Part shown: positions 27,201-39,200 of the stretch, in pieces
Numbering within the stretch: position 1 is the stretch's first letter
Layout: each line of letters opens with the position of its first letter
Source of the DNA: Liolophura sinensis
Lineage: Eukaryota > Mollusca > Polyplacophora > Chitonida > Chitonidae
NCBI RefSeq assembly: GCF_032854445.1
Contig: NC_088305.1
Location: 18,711,717 to 18,775,716 of the forward strand
Reading direction: 5' to 3'
Length of the DNA: 64,000 nt
Program-made: the position numbers and the translations under genes
The notes under the pieces: generated by a model
What the model saw: the letters and a program-made list of their open reading frames with translations, nothing else
Told to the model about the DNA's origin: nothing
Database searches by the model: none

Positions 27201-30200
27201 GGTACAACAAAATTTTAATCCTGTCTTCCTGGTACAACAGAATATCAATCCTGTCTTCATGGTACAACAAAATTTTAATCCTGTCTTCCTGGTACAACAG
27301 AATATCAATCCTGTCTTCATGGTACAACAGAGTATTAATCCTGTCTTCATGGTACAACAGAATATTAACTCTGTCTTCATGGTACAACAGAATATCAATC
27401 CTGTCTTCATGGTACAGCAGAATGTTAATCCTGTCTTCATGGTACAACAGAATATCAATCCTGTCTTCCTGGTACAGCAGAATGTTAATCCTGTCTTCAT
27501 GGTACAACAGAATATTAACTCTGCCTTCATGGTACAACAGAATATTAATCCTCTCTTCACGGCACAACATAATATTAATCCTGTCTTCATGGTACAACAG
27601 AATATCAATCCTGTCTTCATGGTACAACAGAATATTAATCCTGTCTTCATGGTACAACAGAATATTAACTCTGCCTTCATGGTACAACAGAATATTAATC
27701 CTCTCTTCACGGCACAACATAATATTAATCCTGTCTTCATGGTACAACAGAATATCAATCCTGTCTTCATGGTACAACAGAATATCAATCCTGTCTTCAT
27801 GGTACAACAGAATATTAACTCTGTCTTCCTGGTACAACAGAATATTAACTCTGTCTTCATGGTACAACAAAATTTTAATCCTGTCTTCCTGGTACAGCAG
27901 AATGTTAATCCTGTCTTCATGGTACAACAGAATATTAATCCTGTCTTCATGGTACAACAGAATGTTAATCCTGTCTTCATGGTACAACAGAATATTAACT
28001 CTGTCTTCATGGTACAACAGAATATCAATCCTGTCTTCATGGTACAGCAGAATATTAATCCTGTCTTCCTGGTACAACAGAATATTAATCCTGTCTTCAT
28101 GGTACAACAAAATGTTAATCCAGTATTTATGGTAAAGAAGAGTGTTACCCTGATTCTAAAATTCCACCCTGCTCATGGCACAACACAATGAAAATCCTGT
28201 AGTTTAATTGCAGTCGTGGACCTGGTTATTATTTGAGTGGCATTATTGGGAATGTATGTGTAACGTGCACTAGACCCTGGACCTGATTGTCACACAGACG
28301 TTGTGCAGTGACACCATGGGCGTCCACTGTCGTTTAGCATGTATGCAGCGGCATGTTGGGACGTTTGTCGTTTGGCAGGATACCTGTATGAGCTGTGTCC
28401 TTCGTTTTTCCTGTAGCACCTTGACTTACACATAACATTAAAGTCTGCAGAAGTGCTGTTACACAAGGCAGAGCGAGAGTTGTTGAAATCGGCCTGAGAC
28501 GCACAGCATTGGATGCAGACCCCATTGGCTTGGTTGCCAGATTGGATCGGTTTGCCCTTCAAAGCCTTTTGTTGACTCGCCACCTCCTGAAGCAACACAG
28601 TCTGGTCCTGAAGACATTTGCTGTGGGAAAACATCCTGTCTGCGTACGTTTTCTGCAGCACTATTCGGCGCCCAGGAAATACAAAGCGACAGGATTCCTG
28701 TCGCAGTACCCGGCTTTCCTGTCCGTTGACAAAACAGCCACGCTCCACGGTTGACGTCATGGAGGTAAAATCCTTGTTGTAGCGAAAGCTAGACTTGTAC
28801 CGCTTATCTCCCTTTTCACAGGCACATGAACAGTGAAGGCAGTGGAGGAGGAGACACCTGTAGCCCTGCTGCATTTCACGCAAACGAAAGGCGTAGATAA
28901 TGGGGTCAAGAAGAGAGTTGAGAAGATACAAGTGGTTGAGATATTTGTTCACTTGGAAAAGGGAGGATATCATGGTTCTTATGTGGGACTCGTCCTCGGA
29001 CACTTGAATGATCATCATCACTTGGAAGAAACACGTGGGCAGCCAGCAGATCACGAAGGTCATGATAATAAACAAAGTGGTCTGGATTGCTTTTTGGTTT
29101 TTGATGTAACCCTGCCGTATGTTGGACATTTGACTGTTGACATGACACACCTCGCAGCATATGCGCAGATAGATGAAGACGATCGTCATCGCGGCGATCA
29201 AAGCCATAGCCCAGGTGGTGAACTCAGGGTGGTAATCTCCGGAGTTCGTGATGAACTCGCAGTAGTTGAAAGCCCAGGTCTTTTTGTAAGAGTTCACTCC
29301 TGTTAAGAAACCCGAAAACCCACCACAGAACGACACGAACCACATCCCGATAATGATGCCGACCCATTGGCGTTTGGAACTCTGGGTCAGATAAACGAGT
29401 GGTTTGATGACGGCCATGTAGTGGTCAACAGCCATCGCCATGATGTTCAAGATGGAGATCTGTGTTGCCATCTGGTGGAGAGCGAAGATAAACGCGATCA
29501 TACAGGCAGAGAATTGTCTCTCCTCCGCCGTGTAAAGGCCAATTGGAAGGACTGGGTTGAAGAGCATGTTGAAGAGGTTAAGGAGCAAGCTGACACTGAC
29601 TAGCAAATCCGCAGCATTCAGACTGACGATGAGGCGGATGTGTGTGGTCATTGTTCGTTTGATGTGGTGTATCGCTGCTATGGACATGACATTGGCCAGG
29701 AACGTGGCTAAACCCAGAATCAGGCTCACGACGAAATGTGGCTGGTGGAAAAAGTAGTCCACACGATCGTGCAAGTTGTCGTTCCAAGTTAACGGGGTAA
29801 AATTACCTGTGGCATTTAAGTGATCATTAATCTCTATGGTGAAGGACACGTTTGGAAAGCCTTCAGATTCCGCACTGAAATTGACCAGGTTTGTTGGTCT
29901 GTTCAACATGGCTGGTCTCTCTTAGCTGCATGGATTACCTCCCTTCTTTTTGCAGCGTGGAACCTGGGTTCCTATATGGTAGTCATATTTCCTGTGAATG
30001 GAGAAAGAAAACATTAATGATTGTACTCCGAAAATGAAGTATAATAATACACTATCAAATAATAATGCCCTGTAGAAATCAGAAAGGGTATCTGCTCAAC
30101 ACATGCATGTGAAATTAGGGCCTGACTGATTTGTAAATTAATGCTACAGATATAACTAGCAGATGGTAGAATTTTTGATTTTTGTTGGTTAACCTTTGGT

Positions 30201-33200
30201 TAATTGGAATAGTAATTGCTGGTAACTACGGGTGCTTTTCAGTGCATCTTAATATTATGGCTTCAGTAGTTTTGGATTTTACTGTTTTTGCCATAGAAAT
30301 TTGTATGTGCAAAATTCATTTTCAAAGGAGTGAGTGAGTGCTTGGGGTTTAACGTCGTGCTCAACAATTTTTCAGTCATATCATACAACGAAGGAATCCT
30401 TAGGGTGGATGTGATGTGCCTCCTTGTTGCAGGACGGATTTCCACCGCTCTTTTATCTAGTGCTGCTTCACTTAGACGACTTACCGAAGGCAAGTAAGTT
30501 GCCCCGCCCGAGCTGTTATACTGATACGGGTCAACCAGTCATTGCACTATCCCCTCCATGCTGAACTCCAAGCGAGGAAGTCACAACTTCCTGTTTTAAG
30601 GTCTTAGGTGTGACTCGACCCAGGATTTGACCTTGGATCTACTGCTCCCGAAGCAGATTGTCTACCAACTGTGTTCTCTGGGCCAGTCATTTTCCAAGGA
30701 CTGTCATGCCATAAAATATTGTTTATGGTGCTAATTCAATATTATGTCATTCACCTTTCCAAGCAAACTTTAAAAAAACACATTTCTAAGATGAACAGAA
30801 CTCTCAGAAGTTGGAGTGAGTAAACATTTTATATTTGTCACATGGCCGCTGTGGTCTGTTGTTCACAAGACTGTGGAAAATTGTGAATAACAATTTATAG
30901 GGGAGTATTTACTAATACAGTTGATGGCTATAGAGAGGAACAGATGGCGTGCAGTGAGTTTTGTATTTTTTGGGGTAATGGGCTTTGCCAGCCGCCATCT
31001 TGGCTGCGAGCCTTTCTGACTTAAACTGACCATCTGTGTTCCAGACCACATGGTCTTTTCAAATCTGAAAATTCATTTTACAGTATATTTACATAAAACA
31101 TGTAAATTTGTAATTTGTATAAAGTTCATAAGAGCATGCAGCAAAAATTTCCTTTTTCCCCACACAAAACATACTTATACCCAAGTCTTAAATCTACAAA
31201 CGCTGCGAGCTTCAGTGTTACATAAAGTTTAAGTAGTTAAGTAAGACAGGAATGGAGGTTTGACGTTTCAACATCGTGCTGATGTGCTTTTGTGCATTGT
31301 GATGTGGCATCACTGCTAGCACTTGAGGGATAATCAAATGCAATTATTAAATACAATATTGAAAGATATTCACTAAAGATCATTTTAATTTATTGAGTTA
31401 CCTTAAAAATTTATTTTTTTATTTCATTCATGTTTTACGCCATACTCAAGACTATTTTACTTATAAGATGACAGCCAGCATTATATTGGGAATAAAATGA
31501 GGGAAACCCAAAAACATCCTCATCTTGCCGGCAGACCTTCCCACATAAGGCCGGAGAGGAAACCAGCATGAGCTGGACTTGAACTCTCAGTGACCATTGG
31601 TGAGAGGCTTCTGGGTCATTGCGCTGCGCTGGCGTGCTAACCCCCTTGGCTACGGACGCCCCCTAAACATTTTAGGACTTCACGCAGATAATATTCGTTA
31701 TTATATACCTTCCCATGTTAAAGTGTACTGAATTTTGCTCTCAAACACTGTAAAAAGACGTCACCATTACAAAGATTTCAAAACTCCCAGATACCGACAG
31801 AATGAACTGTGTTGGTCAGCTGAGGAAAGCAGCATTCACAGGCAAATCATGCTTGGCAATAAATGATGGTCTTTAAAGTTTAAATAAATAATAATTTAAA
31901 GTTTAATAATCATCCTGTGAGGATTTCAGAAAAAAGTTATTTATTGCCAGTTTGTATCGTATGAAAGTACCACTGGGTACATTGAGCGGCAGTGCCTGGA
32001 AAATTAATTTGATTATTATAGTCTTTTTATTTGAAATTGGCATTTTGGGATATTTCATTGTCAAATATCATATTGCATTATGTTGGAAATGGACTGTAAA
32101 GGAAGCTATCAAAAAGTCTCCAATTGTCTCTACATGAAGGGTTGCTCGAAAAATATCAGGGGTCGAAATAACGCCTGTCTGCCTGTCGATGACAGGTGAC
32201 TTTTCAAAGTGACAGGTAATGAAAAATATTACCTGTCGCTGCGACAAGTAGACTTTAGAAGCCATTTAAAATCACCATTTATTACCATAGCTCCATGCAT
32301 GACTGTAAAGGGTTCTGCTGTGGGAAAGCATCGAGTAGGTTTTACTCGGTTCGGTTTTCGTTTTAATAAAGATTTTAAAAATGTCGAACATACAGTCTGT
32401 GTTTGAAGTTACAAGTTACAGTAAACGCATTACTGAGTGGATAAAACATACCGTTAACAGCCAATCATATTTACGCTTACGTTCAGGGAAAGCAATCTGA
32501 CCTCCGATGTCAACATTTCTCTTTACTACATTTTATGTGTACGTCTAAGGGGAATAACTCCGACTAAGTATCCTAAGCCGCAATTTGTCACAAAAATGCT
32601 TCGCTATTTGAAAAGGAAGGAGCCTGCTTTGCAAGGTGCACCCAACGAACAGACTGAACACACAGCTTCTACAAGTACTAGTGAGAGGGACCACGATAGA
32701 CCTGAAGCTGAAAGTTGGAGTCAGTCCGGTGATGAAGGGAGGCCTGGTGTTATGGACGACACTCATGGCGGAAAAAAACGACAGGTTTTTAAATTCTATG
32801 AAGCGTGGAAGAAGAACAGAGACTGGCTAGGATTTAATTCTGAGCGAATGTTCTGCAGAACATGCAGGGATTTTGGGAAGGACGCTGCAAATGAGTTTGT
32901 CACAGGCTGCGAATCACTGCGCATAGAAAACGTCCGTGCACACGAAGTTAGTTCTGCCCATAAACTCAACACAACGGCCATGCCTAATTCCAAGCTTACC
33001 ACCTTTGATAAACCATTTATCAAAGCCATATCAAATATGGACCAAGGGAACAAGATTTACTTGAGAAACTTTTTCGAACTGCATTTTTTATTGGACAAAA
33101 TGAAAGACCATTTACTGATTTACCTTTATTAAATGAACTCCAATAGGTCAATTTTGCCAAGGAATTCAGTGGCATTTCAGGTACAAAGCATTATAACAAT

Positions 33201-36200
33201 GACAAAGAGGCCAAGACTTTCATCAAATATATTGCAAAGTGTGAACTTGATCAGACAGTCCATGCAATAAACTCCTCTGAATTTATTTTGGTGGCCCTGG
33301 ATGGCTCAGCAGACCCAGCAAACTTGGAAGAAGAGTTATTTCTTGTCTCCTACATAGATTAGAACTTTGAGCCTTGTTCTAACTTTGTAAAAATAAAAAG
33401 CATTACAGGACGCGCTACTGTGAAAGGTTTGAGGCAATGTTTCCTCAAAACATTTGAAGATCTTGGCATAGACGTTAAATCCAAATGTATCCAGTTGGCA
33501 TGTATCCGGATGGGCCTTCAGTTATGAAAAACTTCTGTAAACTGGTCCAAGAAGAGGATATCAAAGGACTCCTATCATTTCACTGTGCTAACCATAGGCT
33601 AGAGTTAGCATTTAAGGATGCAACCAAGACCATACCTTTACATGCTGAGGTGCACGAACTGCTCATTGGGTTATATTCTTTTTACGAGAACAGCAACCTG
33701 CAATGTCGTATGCTGAAGAACAGGTGAACTATTACATATCAACACACTGAGGCATACTGTGGCTAAAGGCACCAGGTGGGTGGCACATCAGGAGCTTGCT
33801 ACTGAAGCAGTGAACAGGAATCATGCTGCGAATTGCACACAGTTGCACGAGTGCCAGCGAGACAACACTCAACGCAAGGAAACCAAAGCAAAGGCTACAG
33901 GTCTTCTGGAGAAGCTGCTGGATGAGAACATTGGGTTATTTATGTTTGTTGTTCTCAAGAGTCTTTTAGCAACAGGTCTTCTGGACAAGCTGCTGGATGA
34001 GAAACATGGTGTTATGTTTGTTGTTCTCAAGGAGTCTTTTAGCAGTTGTGTCATGTTTAAGTAGTTTACTACAAAGTGAGGATGTGAGCATCGATACTTT
34101 AGTCTCAACAGTGAAACGTGCCCACATGAAACTAGATACATTTGACTGTGAAGCAGAAGTAAACACATTCAAGGCAAACAATTTCACTGGATACCCAGGG
34201 GCGACAGTTTTCAGAGATGTGACACTTAAATCCAAAAGGACAGGGAGTAGAAACACACATGATTTAACAGCCCCTGTTGTAAAACAAGGCAACGAACTGA
34301 AAGACAATTTAAAGAAAGCTTTAGTGTCAAGATTTGGCTTACAAAGTGATGGGAATTTGGGCAACAGTGCAGTAACGTCATGTTTTACTATATTGGACTC
34401 GTGTGATTTACCAGACATGGACACTGATGACTATAGTAATTATGGCAAAGAAGAACTGAAAATTCTTAGTGACCATTTTTCCTGTGTCATGAAAGAGAAA
34501 GGGTATGATTCTGATAAAAGTTGAGGGAGAGAGACTGACTCTGTGGGAGTTTGTGTCAAAAACACTAAAAACAACTCTTAAGGAAGGAAGGGCTATCAGG
34601 TGTTTCTGGCCTAAAATATTAAGAAAAAAAGCAGATTCTTTTGAGTTAAAGAACATCTTTTGTCTTGTGAAAACACTATTGGTTCTAACTTTTTCCACAG
34701 CATTTGTAGAGAGGGGCTTTTCACTAATGAATCGTGTCAAAACTGACTGGAGATCGAGGCTGACCAAAGACACATTAAATGACCTGTTAACATTAGCACT
34801 GTCAGATAAAACCTTGTCTACTTTTGACCCTCTTCCAGCTATCAGACTCTGGTCAGTTGACTGCCAAAAGACAAGGCGGTTCGTAGAGGCTTATGGGCCA
34901 CACCAGTCAAAGAAATAACTCTGTTGCACATGCTGTTTTGGCTGTGCCGGCTTGGAGAATAAAGAACAACCAAGATCACAATTTTGAAAACTGTTTTTAT
35001 TTTTTTCAATATGAATACAGTGTAGTACATGTATTTAAATCAGTTTAACAGATATTAATTTCTGTGCGGGTAAAGGCTCAAGCATTTCCTCCCTTGCCTG
35101 ACCTCAACTCCTGTCTGTCAGATACTCAATTTTCAGGAGTTCTGAACAAAAGAAGATGACAAAATCCATGGACCATATAATGGTTTATCTTTTTCTTAAC
35201 TTAGAGTGGTTCATACCCCAGATGCACTTAACGTTTCAATTTAAAGTGGAAGGATTAGGAAGTGAATTGTTTGAACCTTTATGGTACTTCAAATACTCTA
35301 GTCATCAACGTTCATTTTGTTTATGAAAGCACTTTTGTTACTGCAACCTTGAGAGGAAAATTTTAATGGACCACTTGTACAATTTTTAGAAGCATACTAC
35401 ATGTTAGATGTATTTTGGCTAAAATATATTCTAATGAAGTTTTTCACCAAGTATAAAAAAATATTGCCTCAATTCACTGATGAGGTTGGTCGCTCACTTC
35501 ATTGATGAGGTTGGTCTCTCATCAGAATGCTGTTAGAACAAACATTTTAGTCATGAAATAAATGGTTTCCACAGGATTTTGAATCAAAATTCTGTATGCC
35601 CAAAAAACGACAAGAGGATTCCTGGAGGTAACAGGTAGAAAAAAAAAAAAACCTGTCACAGGGACAGGTATTTTTAAAAAAACATTTCTATCCCTGAAAT
35701 ATGATTAATGGAATCATGAAATATTTGGATTTTTTTTCTTAATATGCAATTTAGGATGTTCAGAAGCACAAAGAAAAACATCCCAGGTCTCATCTTGGTG
35801 TTAATAGAGCTACCCTTCATCTCAGTTGGAAATTAAGTATGCATAGCCTTGCAGCTACCTGTCAAAACAACCCTGTGGGGAGAGTCTAAATGGAGAGTGC
35901 AAATCTGGTCGCTGATGTCATTTCTGAACATTGTTGACCTTTGATAGAATATGTGCATAATATAACCAAGCTATTAAGTGATAGAAAATATTTCAGGAAA
36001 AAATTTGGCATGACTTTTGTTCTTGAAACATTTCCCTTAAACCTGCAAACTTTGATCAGAGTTCCTTTTCATGTATCCATGAAACTGAATGGCACTTGGG
36101 AGTGCACGAAAATATACATGCAGCTGTGATATTTGAAACTTAAAAGTCCTTCAGAAATATTTCTTTCATTTGTGAGAGCCCAGAATTAGTCTGCAATCAG

Positions 36201-39200
36201 ATTAATACACTGTTGTTCACATTCCATATAAGAGGTTTTGATTGGCCACAAGGATCCTAGATGTCCTGCAGCCATGGTGGTGCTTAGGATATGTGTGACA
36301 GACAAAATTGATCATCAATGCTGTAAATTCACACAAAAAATGTGCATTTTTATGCCTTCAGCAAATATCAGATATACTGTGCTGGATGTTAAATTTTCAA
36401 CTTAAGGTATCACTCTACCTTCCACATAAAACCTCAAAACACGCCTGTAAAATCATTGTATAACTCTCACAGTCATCGAGGCAAATTGAGAAGATTTTAC
36501 ATACTCATGTACACAATTTTAGAGGGTTTACTGTACTGGTGATGGATTTCAAGGCAATGCCTCAATCTCACTGCCTAGCGGTAACCTGTCTAGCAAAGAC
36601 CAAACTGGGAACTGGAAAGAGCAATTGATTTTCATCAACATGAATGTCAGTTCGCAATTTTTGAAGGATATTTTTGGCTGATGCAGAGAGAATTATGATG
36701 ATCCTGGAATCCCTCAGGTGAAATTTGGCCTTTTTTTTTTGTTTTTTTGTTTTTTTTTTTCTTCTTCATTGCACATTGTGATTCTCCATTTTCTTATCAT
36801 GTCTTTGCACTCAGTGACTTAAAGATTTAAAGCCAATCTATATGCATACGAATTAAAAAGACCTTAAATCTGACATGACATGCAGTGAATCATTGAAGTC
36901 CAGTTATGTTCCCTCAGATCAGGGGAGTTAACTCATGGAAGTGGGTGGGTGATTATATGTACTGTGAATATATAGGCCTATGCATCCTTCTGTGCTAAAT
37001 GTTTATGTATTTCTTTATTTGATTGTTGTTCTGCGCAGTACATAAGAGTATTTCACTTATACGAAGGCACACAGCATTAAGGTAGGAGCAAGGAACCCAA
37101 GGTACGGTAGAAACTCTTGACTATCCGCAGGTTGTTGCCAGACCTTTGTGCATGTGACTGTATGACTGCAGGATAAGCCAGATGGGTCAGTGTGCTGGGC
37201 TGTAAACCACTGATTTTGCAGACCTCTGAACATGTAGGCATTGTAAACCATATGCATGTGTTAATATGTACAACGGTTAAAAAACATTAAAAATGAGGGC
37301 AAAACCAGAGAAAAGAGCGTAAAAACGTATTTGCAAGTATGGTCTTTAATATTTTTTTGGGTTTTTTCTTTGAGAAGGAAAGCACATTTTAGAAATGTTT
37401 CTGTATGGTGCGTGTTTATATCAACTTACATGCATACAGGCACTTTTTAACATTCAGTAAGCCATAACATTAGTCTGAATAGGCCTGCTCAGAATTATCT
37501 CCCTTGTTACACGACGGAGACTACGATGTAACTCGAGATTGTTTGTTGGAGATGTGAAACTATAAGAAGTGGGATCTCACCTATTACATCATGCTGCTGC
37601 CTATGTGGGCCATGTCATGATAGATGGATAAGTTTAGGTAACAGAATGTAAAAAAGCATGATATCAACCTTTGAGAGTCAGAGAAATGTTCTGAGATCTT
37701 AAATGAAATCCATGTTTTTCAGCAAAAGAGTTCACTGAAGCTGTTCATTGTATTTATTTAGGGCCAGGATTTTAAAATTACCTCTGAATGGATATAACAA
37801 AAAAATACATAACGTTATGGCTTTTCAAGCAAGTATACAAAATTTAAATCTGTCTTAAAGCTAGGTCTTCAACTAGCTTATACCACTTTAACTTCAAAAC
37901 TTGCTGTTATCCATTGTCTGAGGCCAGACCTATAAAACCGGACCTTTTAAATGGGAGAGTAAGCTCAAGGGAGATTAAGCGGTGCGACCTTGTTATAATA
38001 ATATTTATGAACATACGAATATTAAAAATATAAACATGATGACAATCCAGGGCAAACACATTTCTTGGCAGAAAAAACTAAATTCTAGTGCAATTATATT
38101 TATTGTGCATGTTGCATCTGTCCTCATTTGTAACTTTAATACGATAGACAGAGACAATATATACCAAGAGCTGGTGACAAATACTCGCCGTACACAAGTT
38201 ATTTTCAAGTGTCTCTTTCTCTTCAAAGAAAAATAGAAATAAAAAGAATAATATTGAAGACCACAGTGATATGAACCTTTTCTGACTTTTCTATCTGAAT
38301 TTTATGTAATTTCTTTATGTTTTCTCCACCTTTAACAATTTATTTATTTATTTGATTGGTGTTTTACGCCGTACTCAAGAATATTTGACTTATACGACGG
38401 CGGCCAGCATTATGGTGGATGGAGACCGGGCACAGCCCGGGGGAAACCCACAACCATCCGCAGGTTGCTGGCAGACCTTCCCACTTACGGACGGAGAGGA
38501 AGCCAGCATGAGCTGAACTTTAACTCACAGCGACCGCATTGGTGAGAGGCTCCTTTGTCATTACGCTGCGCTAGCGCGCTAACCAACTAAGCCACGGAGG
38601 CCCCCCACCTTTAACAAAAATAATTGACAGCCTAGTTAACAAAAGCAATTAGCCTAGCTGTAAATACCTGGATTAGGAATTCATTATATTAATAAGCACA
38701 TTCCAGCAGGGTTTGCGAAGAACTGTCAAACATCAGTTATGTTGTACCATCAGGATTTTTAACTGACAGAGCTACAAGCATTTTTTGAATGGAGGCAGGA
38801 ATTAAATTTTAAAAAATTCATTGAACTTAAATTCATTTGCAAGTTAATGACAGATTTTGTCACGCTATGAGGCTTCTCTATACAGATGACATATTTTGTT
38901 TGTTTTCTCTCATTCTCTTTTTCAGATAATTGTTTGATGAAAAAGGTGTGAATCTCGATTATGGTATTTTCCAGAAAAATGCTTCATAATTTTGCAGGCG
39001 AGCAGTTAGCAGAAAACTTAAAATAATTAACAGTTTTAAAAATTTGTGATGTTTTATATAGTTTTCAAAGAAGTTATTCCATTACTCATATGGCTTATTT
39101 GCCCCTAGAACTTTATAAGGTGATTACAATTAAGCAGGCCTTTGTTTTTGAGCAGGTACGTGATTATCACACTTTTACAGAAAACTAGGAGCATGACTTG

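Larger units (their letters stand above)
32157..35696 (+). mobile_element. hAT-superfamily DNA transposon, decayed autonomous copy (3.54 kb)
   Basis: The element has imperfect terminal inverted repeats. The left end at 32157 reads CAGGGGTCGAAAT and the right end, read on the minus strand from 35696, reads CAGGGATAGAAAT (11 of 13 match); CAGGG is a usual hAT terminus. Both ends are directly flanked by AAATAT (32151-32156 and 35697-35702), a candidate 6-bp part of a target duplication, although hATs normally make 8 bp. Several CCTGTC/GACAGGT motifs in both orientations cluster near each end. The body carries a broken transposase on the + strand. Its position in an intron with no open transposase indicates an old, inactive insertion. 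Confidence 0.85.

Noticed and set aside
26913-28191. Four long open frames (377-400 codons) on both strands
   Set aside because: They are products of a 30-bp tandem repeat whose length is divisible by three. Frames are open on both strands at once, with peptides repeating every 10 residues and no start context or domain.
32596-34918. Functional or domesticated hAT transposase
   Set aside because: Several frameshifts and in-frame stops, and an internal duplication, break the reading frame. Terminal repeats are still present, so it is a dead transposon and not a host gene.
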